Below the pieces are notes generated by a model. It made no database searches. It was given only the letters and a program-made list of their open reading frames with translations, and was not told where the DNA came from. Shown here in pieces: positions 19,773 through 28,271 of a stretch of 64,000 nucleotides of DNA; position 1 is the stretch's first letter; each line of letters begins with the position of its first letter. The stretch is from NCBI RefSeq assembly GCF_002250835.2, contig NZ_NOJY02000015.1:24031-88030 (forward strand). Direction: 5' to 3'. The DNA is from Romboutsia weinsteinii. GTDB lineage: Bacteria > Bacillota > Clostridia > Peptostreptococcales > Peptostreptococcaceae. A program made the position numbers and the translations under genes.

Positions 19773-20966
19773 ATGGCTAGACATTTATTTACTTCAGAAT
19801 CAGTTACAGAAGGTCATCCAGATAAAATATGTGACCAAATATCAGATGCAATACTAGATGCATTATTGGAAAAAGACCCAATGTCAAGAGTTGCTTGCGA
19901 GACTACAGTAACAACAGGCCTTGTACTAGTAGCTGGTGAAATTAGTACAAATGCATATGTAGATATACCAAAGTTAGTAAGAGAAACAATAAGAGGAATA
20001 GGATATGATAGAGCTAAGTATGGATTTGACTGTGATACTTGTGGTGTTATTACTGCCATAGATGAGCAATCAGGAGATATAGCTATGGGTGTTGATGAAT
20101 CTTTAGAAAATAGAACCGGAGAACAAACAGAAGAAGAAATAGAAGCTATAGGGGCTGGAGATCAAGGTATAATGTTTGGATTTGCATGTAACGAAACAGA
20201 AGAGCTTATGCCACTACCTATATCTCTGGCACATAAATTAGCTAGAAGGTTAACAGAAGTTAGAAAGTCAGGACAATTAAACTTCTTAAGACCGGATGGT
20301 AAGACTCAAGTTACGGTTGAATATGACGGTAATAAAGCTGTTAGAGTTCATACAGTACTTATATCAACTCAGCATTCAGAAGATGTAGATAATGAGACAA
20401 TAAGACAATCTTTAACAGAAGATGTTATTAAGGAAGTAATACCAGCTGAACTATTAGATGAAGAGACTAAGATTTATATAAATCCAACAGGGAGATTCGT
20501 AATAGGAGGACCTCAAGGAGATACAGGACTTACGGGAAGAAAAATAATAATAGATACTTATGGGGGATACTCTAGACATGGCGGAGGAGCATTCTCAGGT
20601 AAAGATGCTACAAAAGTTGATAGATCAGCAGCTTACGCAGCAAGATATGTTGCTAAAAATATAGTAGCAGCAGGGCTTGCTGACAAGTGTGAAATAGAAC
20701 TTGCTTATGCTATAGGTGTTGCAAGACCTCTATCTATATTTGTAGATACTTTTGGAACTGGCAAGGTAGACAATGAGGTATTAGTTGAACTTATAAATAA
20801 GTATTTTGACTTAAGACCAGGAGCTATAATAAGAGATTTAGAATTAAGAAAGCCTATATTTAAAGCAACAGCGGCTTATGGACACTTTGGAAGAACTGAC
20901 CTAGATGTTGCATGGGAAAGAACTGATAAAGCTGAATTATTAAGAAAAGAAGCTTTAGAAAAATAG
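19773..20966 (+). CDS. metK: S-adenosylmethionine synthetase
   Basis: A 397-residue Met[36 protein letters not shown] and [19 protein letters not shown] are the three diagnostic motifs, covering methionine/ATP binding and the P-loop-like segment. It makes SAM from methionine and ATP. AAGGAGA precedes the ATG. It is the last gene of the spermidine operon, which suggests SAM supply is tied to polyamine synthesis. I saw no SAM riboswitch in the 59 bases upstream. Confidence 0.97.
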   Translation: MARHLFTSESVTEGHPDKICDQISDAILDALLEKDPMSRVACETTVTTGLVLVAGEISTNAYVDIPKLVRETIRGIGYDRAKYGFDCDTCGVITAIDEQSGDIAMGVDESLENRTGEQTEEEIEAIGAGDQGIMFGFACNETEELMPLPISLAHKLARRLTEVRKSGQLNFLRPDGKTQVTVEYDGNKAVRVHTVLISTQHSEDVDNETIRQSLTEDVIKEVIPAELLDEETKIYINPTGRFVIGGPQGDTGLTGRKIIIDTYGGYSRHGGGAFSGKDATKVDRSAAYAARYVAKNIVAAGLADKCEIELAYAIGVARPLSIFVDTFGTGKVDNEVLVELINKYFDLRPGAIIRDLELRKPIFKATAAYGHFGRTDLDVAWERTDKAELLRKEALEK

Positions 20967-20967
20967 T

Positions 20968-21012
20968 AAAAAAATAGTGGATATCTAAATAATAGATATC
21001 CACTATTTTTTT
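20968..21012 (+). terminator. Terminator of the spe-metK operon
   Basis: A perfect 19-base-pair inverted repeat (20968-20986 with 20994-21012), core TAGTGGATATCT / AGATATCCACTA, flanked by A- and T-runs. It starts directly after the metK stop. Confidence 0.95.
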
Positions 21013-21210
21013 GTTTAGAATTATGAATGAATTGCCAAATCGATAAGTTACAAAACGGCTACATAAGAATGAATGTCAATCTACAAATTATAAAGATTTA
21101 AATATAAAACCAAAGAATAGTGATATTATATCAAGTTTAGATATTAATTAAAGTAATACAAGCATATAAATAATTATGGACAAATTTAATTAATATTTAG
21201 GAGGGATAAG

Positions 21211-22281
21211 ATGAGCAAGAAAAGTAACTTTAGTGAAGTTATAAAGTTTGCGGGTACTTATGTATCTGTTTGTATAGGATCAGGATTTGCAACAGGACAA
21301 GAGATTATGCAGTTTTTCTCTGCATACGGAATCATAAGCATAGTAGCGAACTTAATTTGTATGGTTATCTTAGCGTACTGCGGAGCTTCTCTGCTAGAGA
21401 TAGGAAAGAGTGTTAAATTAAGATCTACAAATGATATATTTTCATACTTATGCGGAGATATAATCGGCAATTTTTTTAAGGCGTTCATGCCTATATTTTT
21501 CTTTTGTAGTTTTGTTGTTATGGTATCTGGTGCTGGTGCTGCCATTAATCAGTATTATGGTATAAGTAAAAGTTTAGGTAGTCTTATATTAATAATTTTG
21601 GCTTTAATATCAATAATATTGGGGATGAATAAGATAATAGATATATTAGGAAATATAGGTCCTATGATAATAATTATTTCTGTAGGTATTGGTATTGTAA
21701 CTGTTGCAAGAAACTTAGATACTTTTTATAATGCGAATGAAATAATAGAATCTTTAAATCTTACAAAGGCCGTATCAAAGTGGTGGATGAGCCCACTAAT
21801 TTATAGCGGACTTAATATTATAGTAGTAACACCTTTTTTAGTAGGTGTTGGTAAAACAGCAAGTAACAAGAAAAATTGTATATGGGGTGGGGTACTAGGT
21901 GGTTTAGTTTTTATGATTGCAGGTATGGTACTGAATATGGGGTTAATTTCAGATATTCAAAATGTATACATAAAAGAAATACCAACTCTATATATGGCTG
22001 ATAATATATCTAAGATTATTGGAATTATGTTTTCTCTTATGCTTATAGCGGGCATATATACTACAGCAGTACCGCTTCTATGGAGTGTATGTAGCAGCTT
22101 TGCCAAAGAAAAAACAACAAAATTTAATTTAATAGCATTAGGGTGTTCGGTAGTTGGATTTATAGGAGGAAGATTACCTTTTGCTTCACTAGTAAACCTT
22201 ATATATCCATTGTCAGGAGCCCTAGGTGTTATAATCATAGTGGGAATAGTACTGAGGCGACTAAATATATTGGTGGATTAG
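21211..22281 (+). CDS. YkvI-like membrane protein (APC/LeuT-fold transporter-like)
   Basis: A 356-residue protein of about ten membrane helices. It opens FAGTYVSVCIGSGFATGQEI, where the GSGFATGQE unwound helix is characteristic of the YkvI family within the amino acid transporter superfamily. Substrate is not known for this family. AGGAGGG precedes the ATG. It stands alone between the metK terminator and a histidine kinase. Confidence 0.75.
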   Translation: MSKKSNFSEVIKFAGTYVSVCIGSGFATGQEIMQFFSAYGIISIVANLICMVILAYCGASLLEIGKSVKLRSTNDIFSYLCGDIIGNFFKAFMPIFFFCSFVVMVSGAGAAINQYYGISKSLGSLILIILALISIILGMNKIIDILGNIGPMIIIISVGIGIVTVARNLDTFYNANEIIESLNLTKAVSKWWMSPLIYSGLNIIVVTPFLVGVGKTASNKKNCIWGGVLGGLVFMIAGMVLNMGLISDIQNVYIKEIPTLYMADNISKIIGIMFSLMLIAGIYTTAVPLLWSVCSSFAKEKTTKFNLIALGCSVVGFIGGRLPFASLVNLIYPLSGALGVIIIVGIVLRRLNILVD

Positions 22282-22485
22282 AGTACGTAAGTTTGCTATG
22301 TAGTTTACTTTTTAGATAAATTAAAATTTATTATAAATAAATAACAGAAAATATGTAATTTTAAAACATATAAATCATACTTTGTGCTACTATTTATAAT
22401 AAAAAGAATTTTGTGTATAAAACTAATGTAGAGTTTTCAGATAAATATATACATATGAAAAATCTAATTTGTTAGGAGAGAGTTT

Positions 22486-23646
22486 ATGGGGACTAATATA
22501 TATAAAACGATGATTGAAAACAGTAATATGGCTTACTGTGAAGTGAAAGGTATAAAAAACTCCAATGGAGATTATATAGATTTGATTATTACAGATACTA
22601 ACGAAGCACTAAAAAGATATATAATAAACTATGAAATGAATATTTTAAATCAAAGTATTAACCATATATTTTCAGGAACATTAGATTGGGATAATATTAA
22701 TAATACTTTAAAAGAATCAATAGAAGGAAATAGCTGCACTTTAAATCAATACTGTAATATGCTTAATGAATACTGGACAATTGATATATATAGTATAGGA
22801 GATGATATGTTTGCATTAATTATGTCAAAGTCTGAGAAGAAGAATATTGAAGAAGGATTAAATAAACTAAGAATGGACTTTTTTGCAAATATATCACATG
22901 AGCTTAGAACTCCAATTAATATAATATTAAGTTCACTTCAATTATTTAAACTAAAAACAAAAGAGTTAGATAAAGGAGATGTAAGTCATTTATCTAGATA
23001 TATTAAATTAATTGAACAAAATGGATTTAGACTTTTAAAGCTTGCCAATAATTTAATAGATACAACAAAGCTAGATTCAGGATATTTAGAATATAAGCCC
23101 CAAAATGGAGATATAGTAAGTTTTGTAGAATCTATATGTTCATCAGTGGCTGAATTCATAGGAAACAAAAATATGAATATAATATTTGATACAGATGAGG
23201 AAGAAAAGGTAATTGCGTTTGATCAAGATAAAATAGAACGAATTATACTTAATTTAATATCTAATGCAATAAAATTTAATTCGAAAAATGGGACAATAGA
23301 TGTAAATATAAAATGTGGTGATTACATAAAAATTAGTGTGAAAGATGAGGGTATTGGAATACCTAGAAATAAACTAAGTAGTATATTTAATAGATTTGAA
23401 CAAATTGCAAATAGTGATAGAGATGAGAGAGAAGGCAGTGGGATAGGTCTTTCATTAGTTAAATCGCTAGCGGAAATACATGGGGGCAGCATAGAAGTCA
23501 AAAGTACTTTTGGGGAAGGTTCTGAATTTATAATAAGCATACCAGATAGGCTAGTTGATACTGATGAGGCAATCAATAGCGATGACGCATTTCTTTCAAA
23601 CCAAATTCATAGAATGAGTGTAGAGTTTTCTGATATCTACATATAA
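22486..23646 (+). CDS. Orphan PAS-type sensor histidine kinase
   Basis: A 386-residue soluble kinase. Residues 1 to about 115 look like a degenerate PAS domain (DTNEALKRYI). The H-box FFANISHELRTP places the phospho-accepting His at residue 138. The N-box NLISNAIKFN, G1 DEGIGIPRNKL, F-box FNRFEQ and G2 GSGIGLSLVKSL are complete, so it should be active. There is no membrane segment and no response regulator beside it, so its partner must be encoded elsewhere. AGGAGAG precedes the ATG. Confidence 0.9.
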   Translation: MGTNIYKTMIENSNMAYCEVKGIKNSNGDYIDLIITDTNEALKRYIINYEMNILNQSINHIFSGTLDWDNINNTLKESIEGNSCTLNQYCNMLNEYWTIDIYSIGDDMFALIMSKSEKKNIEEGLNKLRMDFFANISHELRTPINIILSSLQLFKLKTKELDKGDVSHLSRYIKLIEQNGFRLLKLANNLIDTTKLDSGYLEYKPQNGDIVSFVESICSSVAEFIGNKNMNIIFDTDEEEKVIAFDQDKIERIILNLISNAIKFNSKNGTIDVNIKCGDYIKISVKDEGIGIPRNKLSSIFNRFEQIANSDRDEREGSGIGLSLVKSLAEIHGGSIEVKSTFGEGSEFIISIPDRLVDTDEAINSDDAFLSNQIHRMSVEFSDIYI

Positions 23647-23792
23647 AGTTAATTTACAGATATTTTTATTAAAATAGCTATATTAGTACAACTTAATATA
23701 TAAGTTATCTTATTATTACGTATATTTTTAATGTGTATAAATACTTTAAATTATGATAATATATGTACATAATTAAAATTAAGGAGAATAAT

Positions 23793-24662
23793 ATGAAGAG
23801 ACAGTTAGAGATAGATTATTCATTTGGTTATATATTTGATAAAAGTAAATTAATAGTAATGTATCCGGTTGGAAGTAATATAATGGACGAAGAAGAATAT
23901 GAAATGGAAGTAGAAGTGGCATTCTTAGAGGATGGAATAGAAGCAGCATTTCAAGAAAATGATATAAAAGAAGCAAATATTACTATGAAGCCATTAGAGA
24001 TGTTTTTAATGAAGCCAGGTAAGGTAATACCATTTGTGACGGCAATAAAAGATGCTAATACTAAAGAGGAGATACCTAAGCTAATTAGAGAGTTTGATGA
24101 AGAATATGAGATAAAAGAAGACTACTTGAAAAAAGGATATGAAATAAAAGATGTATATTATGTTTTTGAAAATGTAGTTAAATATATACCAGAAGAAAAT
24201 ATAGATACATTAAACATTTTAAAAGTAGAGTCGAATAAATTTGATTTTGAAGGTTTAATAAAAGCTACTCAAGAAAATTTAGATGATGTAATGGATAAAA
24301 ATGCTGTTATAAAAGATATGAAAAAAAGCGAACTTACAAACAGGTTATATGTAAAAAGTGATGCAAAAGAAAGCAATGCAAGATATGTAGTATTTGCAAC
24401 TAAGGACTCTTCATTTATAGATGATATTATATGTGCAGATAAAGAGGCAATAAAGGATATTGGATGTGACATTGGAGACTTAGAGATAAACAATACAATG
24501 GACTGTGGTTACATAATAGAAGAAAAAGACGGATATATTACTGCTAAAATAGCTAATTTTAATAGTGAAACTAGCAATAAGAATCAAATAGCACAGATAT
24601 TAGATTATAGCGGTGTACTAAAAACCAAGATGATAAACTTTATAAATATATTTACAAAATAA
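23793..24662 (+). CDS. Uncharacterised acidic protein
   Basis: A 289-residue protein that I do not recognise. It has no signal peptide or membrane helix and is rich in Glu, Asp, Lys and Ile. The N-terminal part (to about residue 80) holds an acidic stretch MDEEEYEMEVEVAFLEDG; the rest looks mixed alpha/beta. The ATG at 23793 follows AAGGAG by 6 bases; the open frame extends 10 codons upstream without support. It is a single-gene unit ending in a bidirectional terminator. Confidence 0.75.
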   Translation: MKRQLEIDYSFGYIFDKSKLIVMYPVGSNIMDEEEYEMEVEVAFLEDGIEAAFQENDIKEANITMKPLEMFLMKPGKVIPFVTAIKDANTKEEIPKLIREFDEEYEIKEDYLKKGYEIKDVYYVFENVVKYIPEENIDTLNILKVESNKFDFEGLIKATQENLDDVMDKNAVIKDMKKSELTNRLYVKSDAKESNARYVVFATKDSSFIDDIICADKEAIKDIGCDIGDLEINNTMDCGYIIEEKDGYITAKIANFNSETSNKNQIAQILDYSGVLKTKMINFINIFTK

Positions 24663-24674
24663 ATTATTATAGAA

Positions 24675-24714
24675 AAAAAGCTGTACCAAAAATTGATTTT
24701 TGGTACAGCTTTTT
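24675..24714. terminator. Bidirectional terminator
   Basis: A perfect 18-base-pair stem (24675-24692 with 24697-24714) with loop TTGA, A-run on the left and T-run on the right. It can serve the uncharacterised gene on the plus strand and the GtrA-like gene on the minus strand. Confidence 0.92.
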
Positions 24715-24715
24715 A

Positions 24716-25123
24716 TTATTTTTTATTCTTTTTTATTACAGCTCTCATCATAAAGAATACTGGCGGTGTCGAAAATGCAGGTGCAATTATTGGTGCAACT
24801 ATTTCATTTATGCCAATAAATCTTACCATGATCCAAATAAGTATAAAATTGATTATATATTCAATAATATACACTAAAGCCGTCATAGTAAACTTCTTAG
24901 GTGAGTATTCATTATCTTTAAATGTAAATTTAGAATTTAAAAAATATGCAGCGGTAATACTTAAAACACTCGTAATTGTATAAGCAATTAAATAATGTAT
25001 ATGAAAAATTAAATACAAACTTATATAAAATATTTGTGATACAAGAAAGTTACTAATTCCTATTATATTAAATTTAATGTACTCTACTATTTTACCTTTG
25101 GTATTTTTAAATTTGTCTGACAT
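24716..25123 (-). CDS. GtrA-family membrane protein
   Basis: A 135-residue protein with four predicted membrane helices in the GtrA-like pattern (FNIIGISNFLVSQIFYISLY; AYFLNSKFTF is the usual loop motif, as in YxxxrxwvF). GtrA-like proteins are thought to flip or help transfer lipid-linked sugars. The start codon follows AAAGGAGATATATCAA on the minus strand. No glycosyltransferase is adjacent, so its partner is not evident. Confidence 0.82.
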   Translation of the reverse strand: MSDKFKNTKGKIVEYIKFNIIGISNFLVSQIFYISLYLIFHIHYLIAYTITSVLSITAAYFLNSKFTFKDNEYSPKKFTMTALVYIIEYIINFILIWIMVRFIGINEIVAPIIAPAFSTPPVFFMMRAVIKKNKK

Positions 25124-25194
25124 TTGATATATCTCCTTTGGTAAAAAATTATAATACTATCATAACAATATTATATGTAGAATTACAATAAAAA

Positions 25195-25215
25195 AAGTGT
25201 CGATATACGACACTT
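25195..25215 (-). terminator. Terminator after the tandem-repeat gene (minus strand)
   Basis: AAGTGTCG / CGACACTT around a 5-base loop; on the minus strand it is followed by a run of seven T. Confidence 0.85.
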
Positions 25216-25231
25216 AAAAATTTTATCAAAA

Positions 25232-25570
25232 TTATCTATTTCCATGTATTAATAGTAAATAAGCACTTCCAGATAATAAGTAATCGTCTCCTTTAATTTT
25301 AGCTATAGGAGAATTTTGACTATCGCCACAATAGACGAATCCATTACTATCTATTACTCCAACTGGAGATTCATTTGTAGGATGGTTGTGAATTACACCA
25401 TTGCTATCAACTCTACCAATAGGAGAATTGTCAGCTGGATGATCGTGTATAATATTATTTTCAACTCTACCAACAGGACATTGATGATAACGATGGTTGT
25501 GAACTATATTATTAGAATCTAATCTTGCTATAGCTAAATTATTATAAGGAAACTTAATCATTTCTACCAT
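25232..25570 (-). CDS. Small tandem-repeat beta protein (4-fold beta flower-like)
   Basis: A 112-residue protein made of about five repeats of roughly 19-21 residues, each with the pattern P-(V/I)-G/A-x-(V/I)-x-x-x-(N/G)-x-(V/I)-x, for example PVGRVENNIIHDHPADNS, PIGRVDSNGVIHNHPTNES and PVGVIDSNGFVYCGDSQNS. The pattern fits the 4-fold beta flower family, whose function is unknown. Several repeats end in N/D-H, so His residues may line one face. There is no signal peptide. The start is ATG at 25570 or the ATG three codons later, behind AAAGGTTGG. Confidence 0.72.
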   Translation of the reverse strand: MVEMIKFPYNNLAIARLDSNNIVHNHRYHQCPVGRVENNIIHDHPADNSPIGRVDSNGVIHNHPTNESPVGVIDSNGFVYCGDSQNSPIAKIKGDDYLLSGSAYLLLIHGNR

Positions 25571-25904
25571 AAATAAACACCAACCTTTGCTTAGAATTAT
25601 TTCTTTTATATAAAGAATTCAATCTATAAAGCTAGAAACCTTCAAACTAAAAGTAAGAATACAGGATACTTATATTTAATTTACATACAAATATACTAGT
25701 ATTAAAATGTGGATTTAAATTGAAAGTCTAAGTACTATTAATTAACTTGAATATTAATACAAAAAAGTTAACTATGAAAGGATGAATGTCGAAATATACA
25801 TTGATTTGATGAACGAAAATACATATGCATATATTGTAAGTGAAAATGTTGAATGCTAGAATATATGTTGAAATGAACTTATTAAAATCTAAAGGGGACG
25901 TTAT
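25571..25904 (+). promoter_or_regulatory. Divergent promoter region upstream of tupB
   Basis: 334 bases between the minus-strand repeat protein and the tungstate operon. No gene is seen. The palindrome ATATGCATAT (25823-25832) lies about 75 bases upstream of tupB and could be an operator for a metal-responsive regulator, but it is short and AT-rich. Confidence 0.35.
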
Positions 25905-26546
25905 ATGGAGATAATAGAAGTAATTCAGATAGTAATTAGATCTTTATATATAACAATCACAGCCACTGCTATAGCAACTATTACAGGAACATTATTGAGT
26001 ATATTAATATATCTAAAGGAATTTAAATTAAAAAGACAAATTATTATGATTATAAATTCATTAATGAGCACACCGCCTGTTATTATGGGGCTTATTGTAT
26101 TTCTAATACTCTCTAGAAAGGGACCACTGGGAGAATTTCAACTATTATTTTCATCATATGCTATGATACTTGCACAAGTACTTCTTTTAATACCAATTGC
26201 AATGAGCTTAACGTTAGAATATCTTAATAAATGTGGAGACGAAATACTCATTACATGTAAAGTTCTTCAGATAAATAAAAAAGACATAGCAAAAATTTTC
26301 TTAAAAGAGATTAAAAATTATTTAATAATAGTGATTATAACAACTTTTGGAAGAGGGATATCAGAGGTTGGAGCAGTAATGCTTGTAGGCGGGAATATAA
26401 GAGGTAAAACAATGGTTATGACTACTTATATTGCACAATCGACATCAATGGGAAATTTTGATGAGTCATTGATGATAGCGGCTATACTGATTTTAATTTC
26501 TTTTATGTCTACATTTTTTATAAAAAGCTTACAAAAGGATAGTTAA
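25905..26546 (+). CDS. tupB: Tungstate ABC transporter permease
   Basis: A 213-residue permease with about five membrane helices. The cytoplasmic coupling loop reads FGRGISEVGAVMLVGGNI, typical of TupB/ModB-like oxyanion permeases, and STPPVIMGLIVFLILSRKGPLG is another conserved stretch. It pairs with TupC and the TupA lipoprotein to import tungstate. AAAGGGGA precedes the ATG. It is first in a tupB-tupC-tupA run that leads into cofactor genes. Confidence 0.9.
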   Translation: MEIIEVIQIVIRSLYITITATAIATITGTLLSILIYLKEFKLKRQIIMIINSLMSTPPVIMGLIVFLILSRKGPLGEFQLLFSSYAMILAQVLLLIPIAMSLTLEYLNKCGDEILITCKVLQINKKDIAKIFLKEIKNYLIIVIITTFGRGISEVGAVMLVGGNIRGKTMVMTTYIAQSTSMGNFDESLMIAAILILISFMSTFFIKSLQKDS

Positions 26547-26563
26547 GCAGGGGGAGTAGATAT

Positions 26564-27250
26564 ATGATAAGCTTCAGAAAAATAAAGAAGAATATGAAAA
26601 ATCAAAAAAAATTTACTATAAATAAACTAGACTTAAAAAAGGGATATGTATATGCAATATTGGGTCACAATGGAAGTGGAAAAAGTACTTTATTAAAACT
26701 CTTGTATGGTATTACCAATTTTGAAAGTGGAAGTATTATCATAAATAAAGAGGGGTTTAATGAAAAAATAGTGCATAAATATATAAGCTATCATCCACAA
26801 GATACATGCTACTTAAGTGGAAGCTTAGAGGATAACTTTGACTATATTTATAAATATAGTAATAATGAAGATTTGTTAGATAGGGGTAGTCTAAATGAGT
26901 TGATAAAAGAATTTGGACTAGAAGATATGCTAGATATTAATATTAAAAGACTATCTGGAGGAGAGCAAGCAAAGTTTCAATTTATAAGAACCTTGATTAT
27001 GAATAAAGAATGTATCTTACTGGATGAACCTATGGCTAGCATGGATTTTGATACTATAAGAATCGTAGAAAAAAAAATTAAAGATTTAAAAGAAAAAAAT
27101 AAGACAATCTTATTAGTAACTCATGACTTTCTTCAAGCAGAGAGGCTTAGTGATGAAGTTATATTTATGCAGAATTTGAATATTGTAGAAAAATATAAAT
27201 CAGAGAATTTCTTTAAAGATTTTTACTTTAATAATAATTATTTTTTTTAA
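26564..27250 (+). CDS. tupC: Tungstate ABC transporter ATP-binding protein
   Basis: A 228-residue ABC ATPase. Walker A is GHNGSGKST, the signature is LSGGEQAKFQF, Walker B is CILLDEPMASMD, and the switch His is in LLVTHDF. It energises TupB. It starts 17 bases after tupB. The protein lacks the C-terminal oxyanion-sensing domain of ModC. Confidence 0.9.
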   Translation: MISFRKIKKNMKNQKKFTINKLDLKKGYVYAILGHNGSGKSTLLKLLYGITNFESGSIIINKEGFNEKIVHKYISYHPQDTCYLSGSLEDNFDYIYKYSNNEDLLDRGSLNELIKEFGLEDMLDINIKRLSGGEQAKFQFIRTLIMNKECILLDEPMASMDFDTIRIVEKKIKDLKEKNKTILLVTHDFLQAERLSDEVIFMQNLNIVEKYKSENFFKDFYFNNNYFF

Positions 27251-27314
27251 CTTTAAGTCTATAATTTACATATTAAAATTATGCTCAAAGAGAGCAAATT
27301 ACAGGGGGATAAAT

Positions 27315-28169
27315 ATGAGGAATAAATTTTTAAGTTTTTTGACTTTAGTTTTTTTAAGTATGACTATGGTAGCATGTTCTTCAACAGCAAAAGGAGATGA
27401 ACAATCAAAGTCTGGGGATAGTAAGGAAACCGTAAAAGAAATTACATTAGTAACAACAACAAGTTTAGAAGATACAGGTTTTTTAGAAGATACATTAAAA
27501 GGGTTTGAAGACGAGAATGATGTAGAAGTTAATGTAGTTGCAAAAGGTACTGGTGAAGCTTTAGAGCTAGGAAAATCAAAAGATGCTGACATATTATTTG
27601 TACATGCAAAGCAAAAGGAAGAAGATTTTATAGCTGAAGGATATGGAGTAGATAGATCTGAAATAATGTATAACTATTTTGTTGTAGTGGGTCCTAAAGA
27701 TGGTGCAGATAATAAATCTATGAAAGATTTAAGTGCTTCTGATGTATTTAAATATATAAGCGAGAATAATTTACCATTTATCTCTAGAGGAGATGAGTCT
27801 GGAACACATACTAAAGAATTAAGCCTATGGGAAAAGAGTGGTGTTGACAACTCATTTGAAAACTATAATGAGGTAGGTAAGGGGATGGCTGCAACTTTAC
27901 AAATGGCTAGTGAAATGAAAGCTTATGCGTTGACCGATATAGGTACTTTTCTAGCTACAAAAGATAATTTAGATTTAGAAATAGTTAAGCAAGCTGATGA
28001 TAGTTTAAAGAATGTATATAGTATTGTAACAATAAGTGAACTAGACAAGGAGATGAAAATAATAAGTGATAAACTTGTAGAATACTATAAATCAGAATCA
28101 GTTCAAAAACAAATTAAAGAATATGGAGTGTCTGAATATGGTGAGCCTCTATTCTTTGTATTTGAATAA
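27315..28169 (+). CDS. tupA: Tungstate-binding lipoprotein
   Basis: A 284-residue substrate-binding lipoprotein with lipobox MVACSS (lipidated Cys21). TTTSLEDTGFLEDTLKGFE, VVAKGTGEALELGK, DADILFVHAKQKEEDF and MYNYFVVVGPKD closely follow TupA proteins, and SRGDESGTHTKELSLW is the oxyanion-binding segment. It captures tungstate outside the membrane. It lies third, after tupB and tupC, whereas tupA-tupB-tupC is the more common order. A terminator follows, with the half-AOR gene beyond. Confidence 0.93.
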   Translation: MRNKFLSFLTLVFLSMTMVACSSTAKGDEQSKSGDSKETVKEITLVTTTSLEDTGFLEDTLKGFEDENDVEVNVVAKGTGEALELGKSKDADILFVHAKQKEEDFIAEGYGVDRSEIMYNYFVVVGPKDGADNKSMKDLSASDVFKYISENNLPFISRGDESGTHTKELSLWEKSGVDNSFENYNEVGKGMAATLQMASEMKAYALTDIGTFLATKDNLDLEIVKQADDSLKNVYSIVTISELDKEMKIISDKLVEYYKSESVQKQIKEYGVSEYGEPLFFVFE

Positions 28170-28182
28170 TATAATGTAGATT

Positions 28183-28227
28183 AAAACCTTTTGCATGGAT
28201 AAACTCTATTTTGCAAAAGGTTTTTTA
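28183..28227 (+). terminator. Terminator after tupA
   Basis: AAAACCTTTTGCA (28183-28195) pairs perfectly with 28212-28224, then a T-run. It separates tup from the cofactor genes, perhaps only partly, because the next gene starts 88 bases after it finishes pairing and no strong promoter is obvious there. Confidence 0.88.
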
Positions 28228-28271
28228 TAAATTCTTAACTAAGCTACTTTATAAAAATAGGAGGGCATATA

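Noticed and set aside
24693..24983. 96-codon plus-strand frame opposite the GtrA-like gene
   Set aside because: It runs through a terminator and mirrors the membrane-coding gene on the other strand; no ribosome site.
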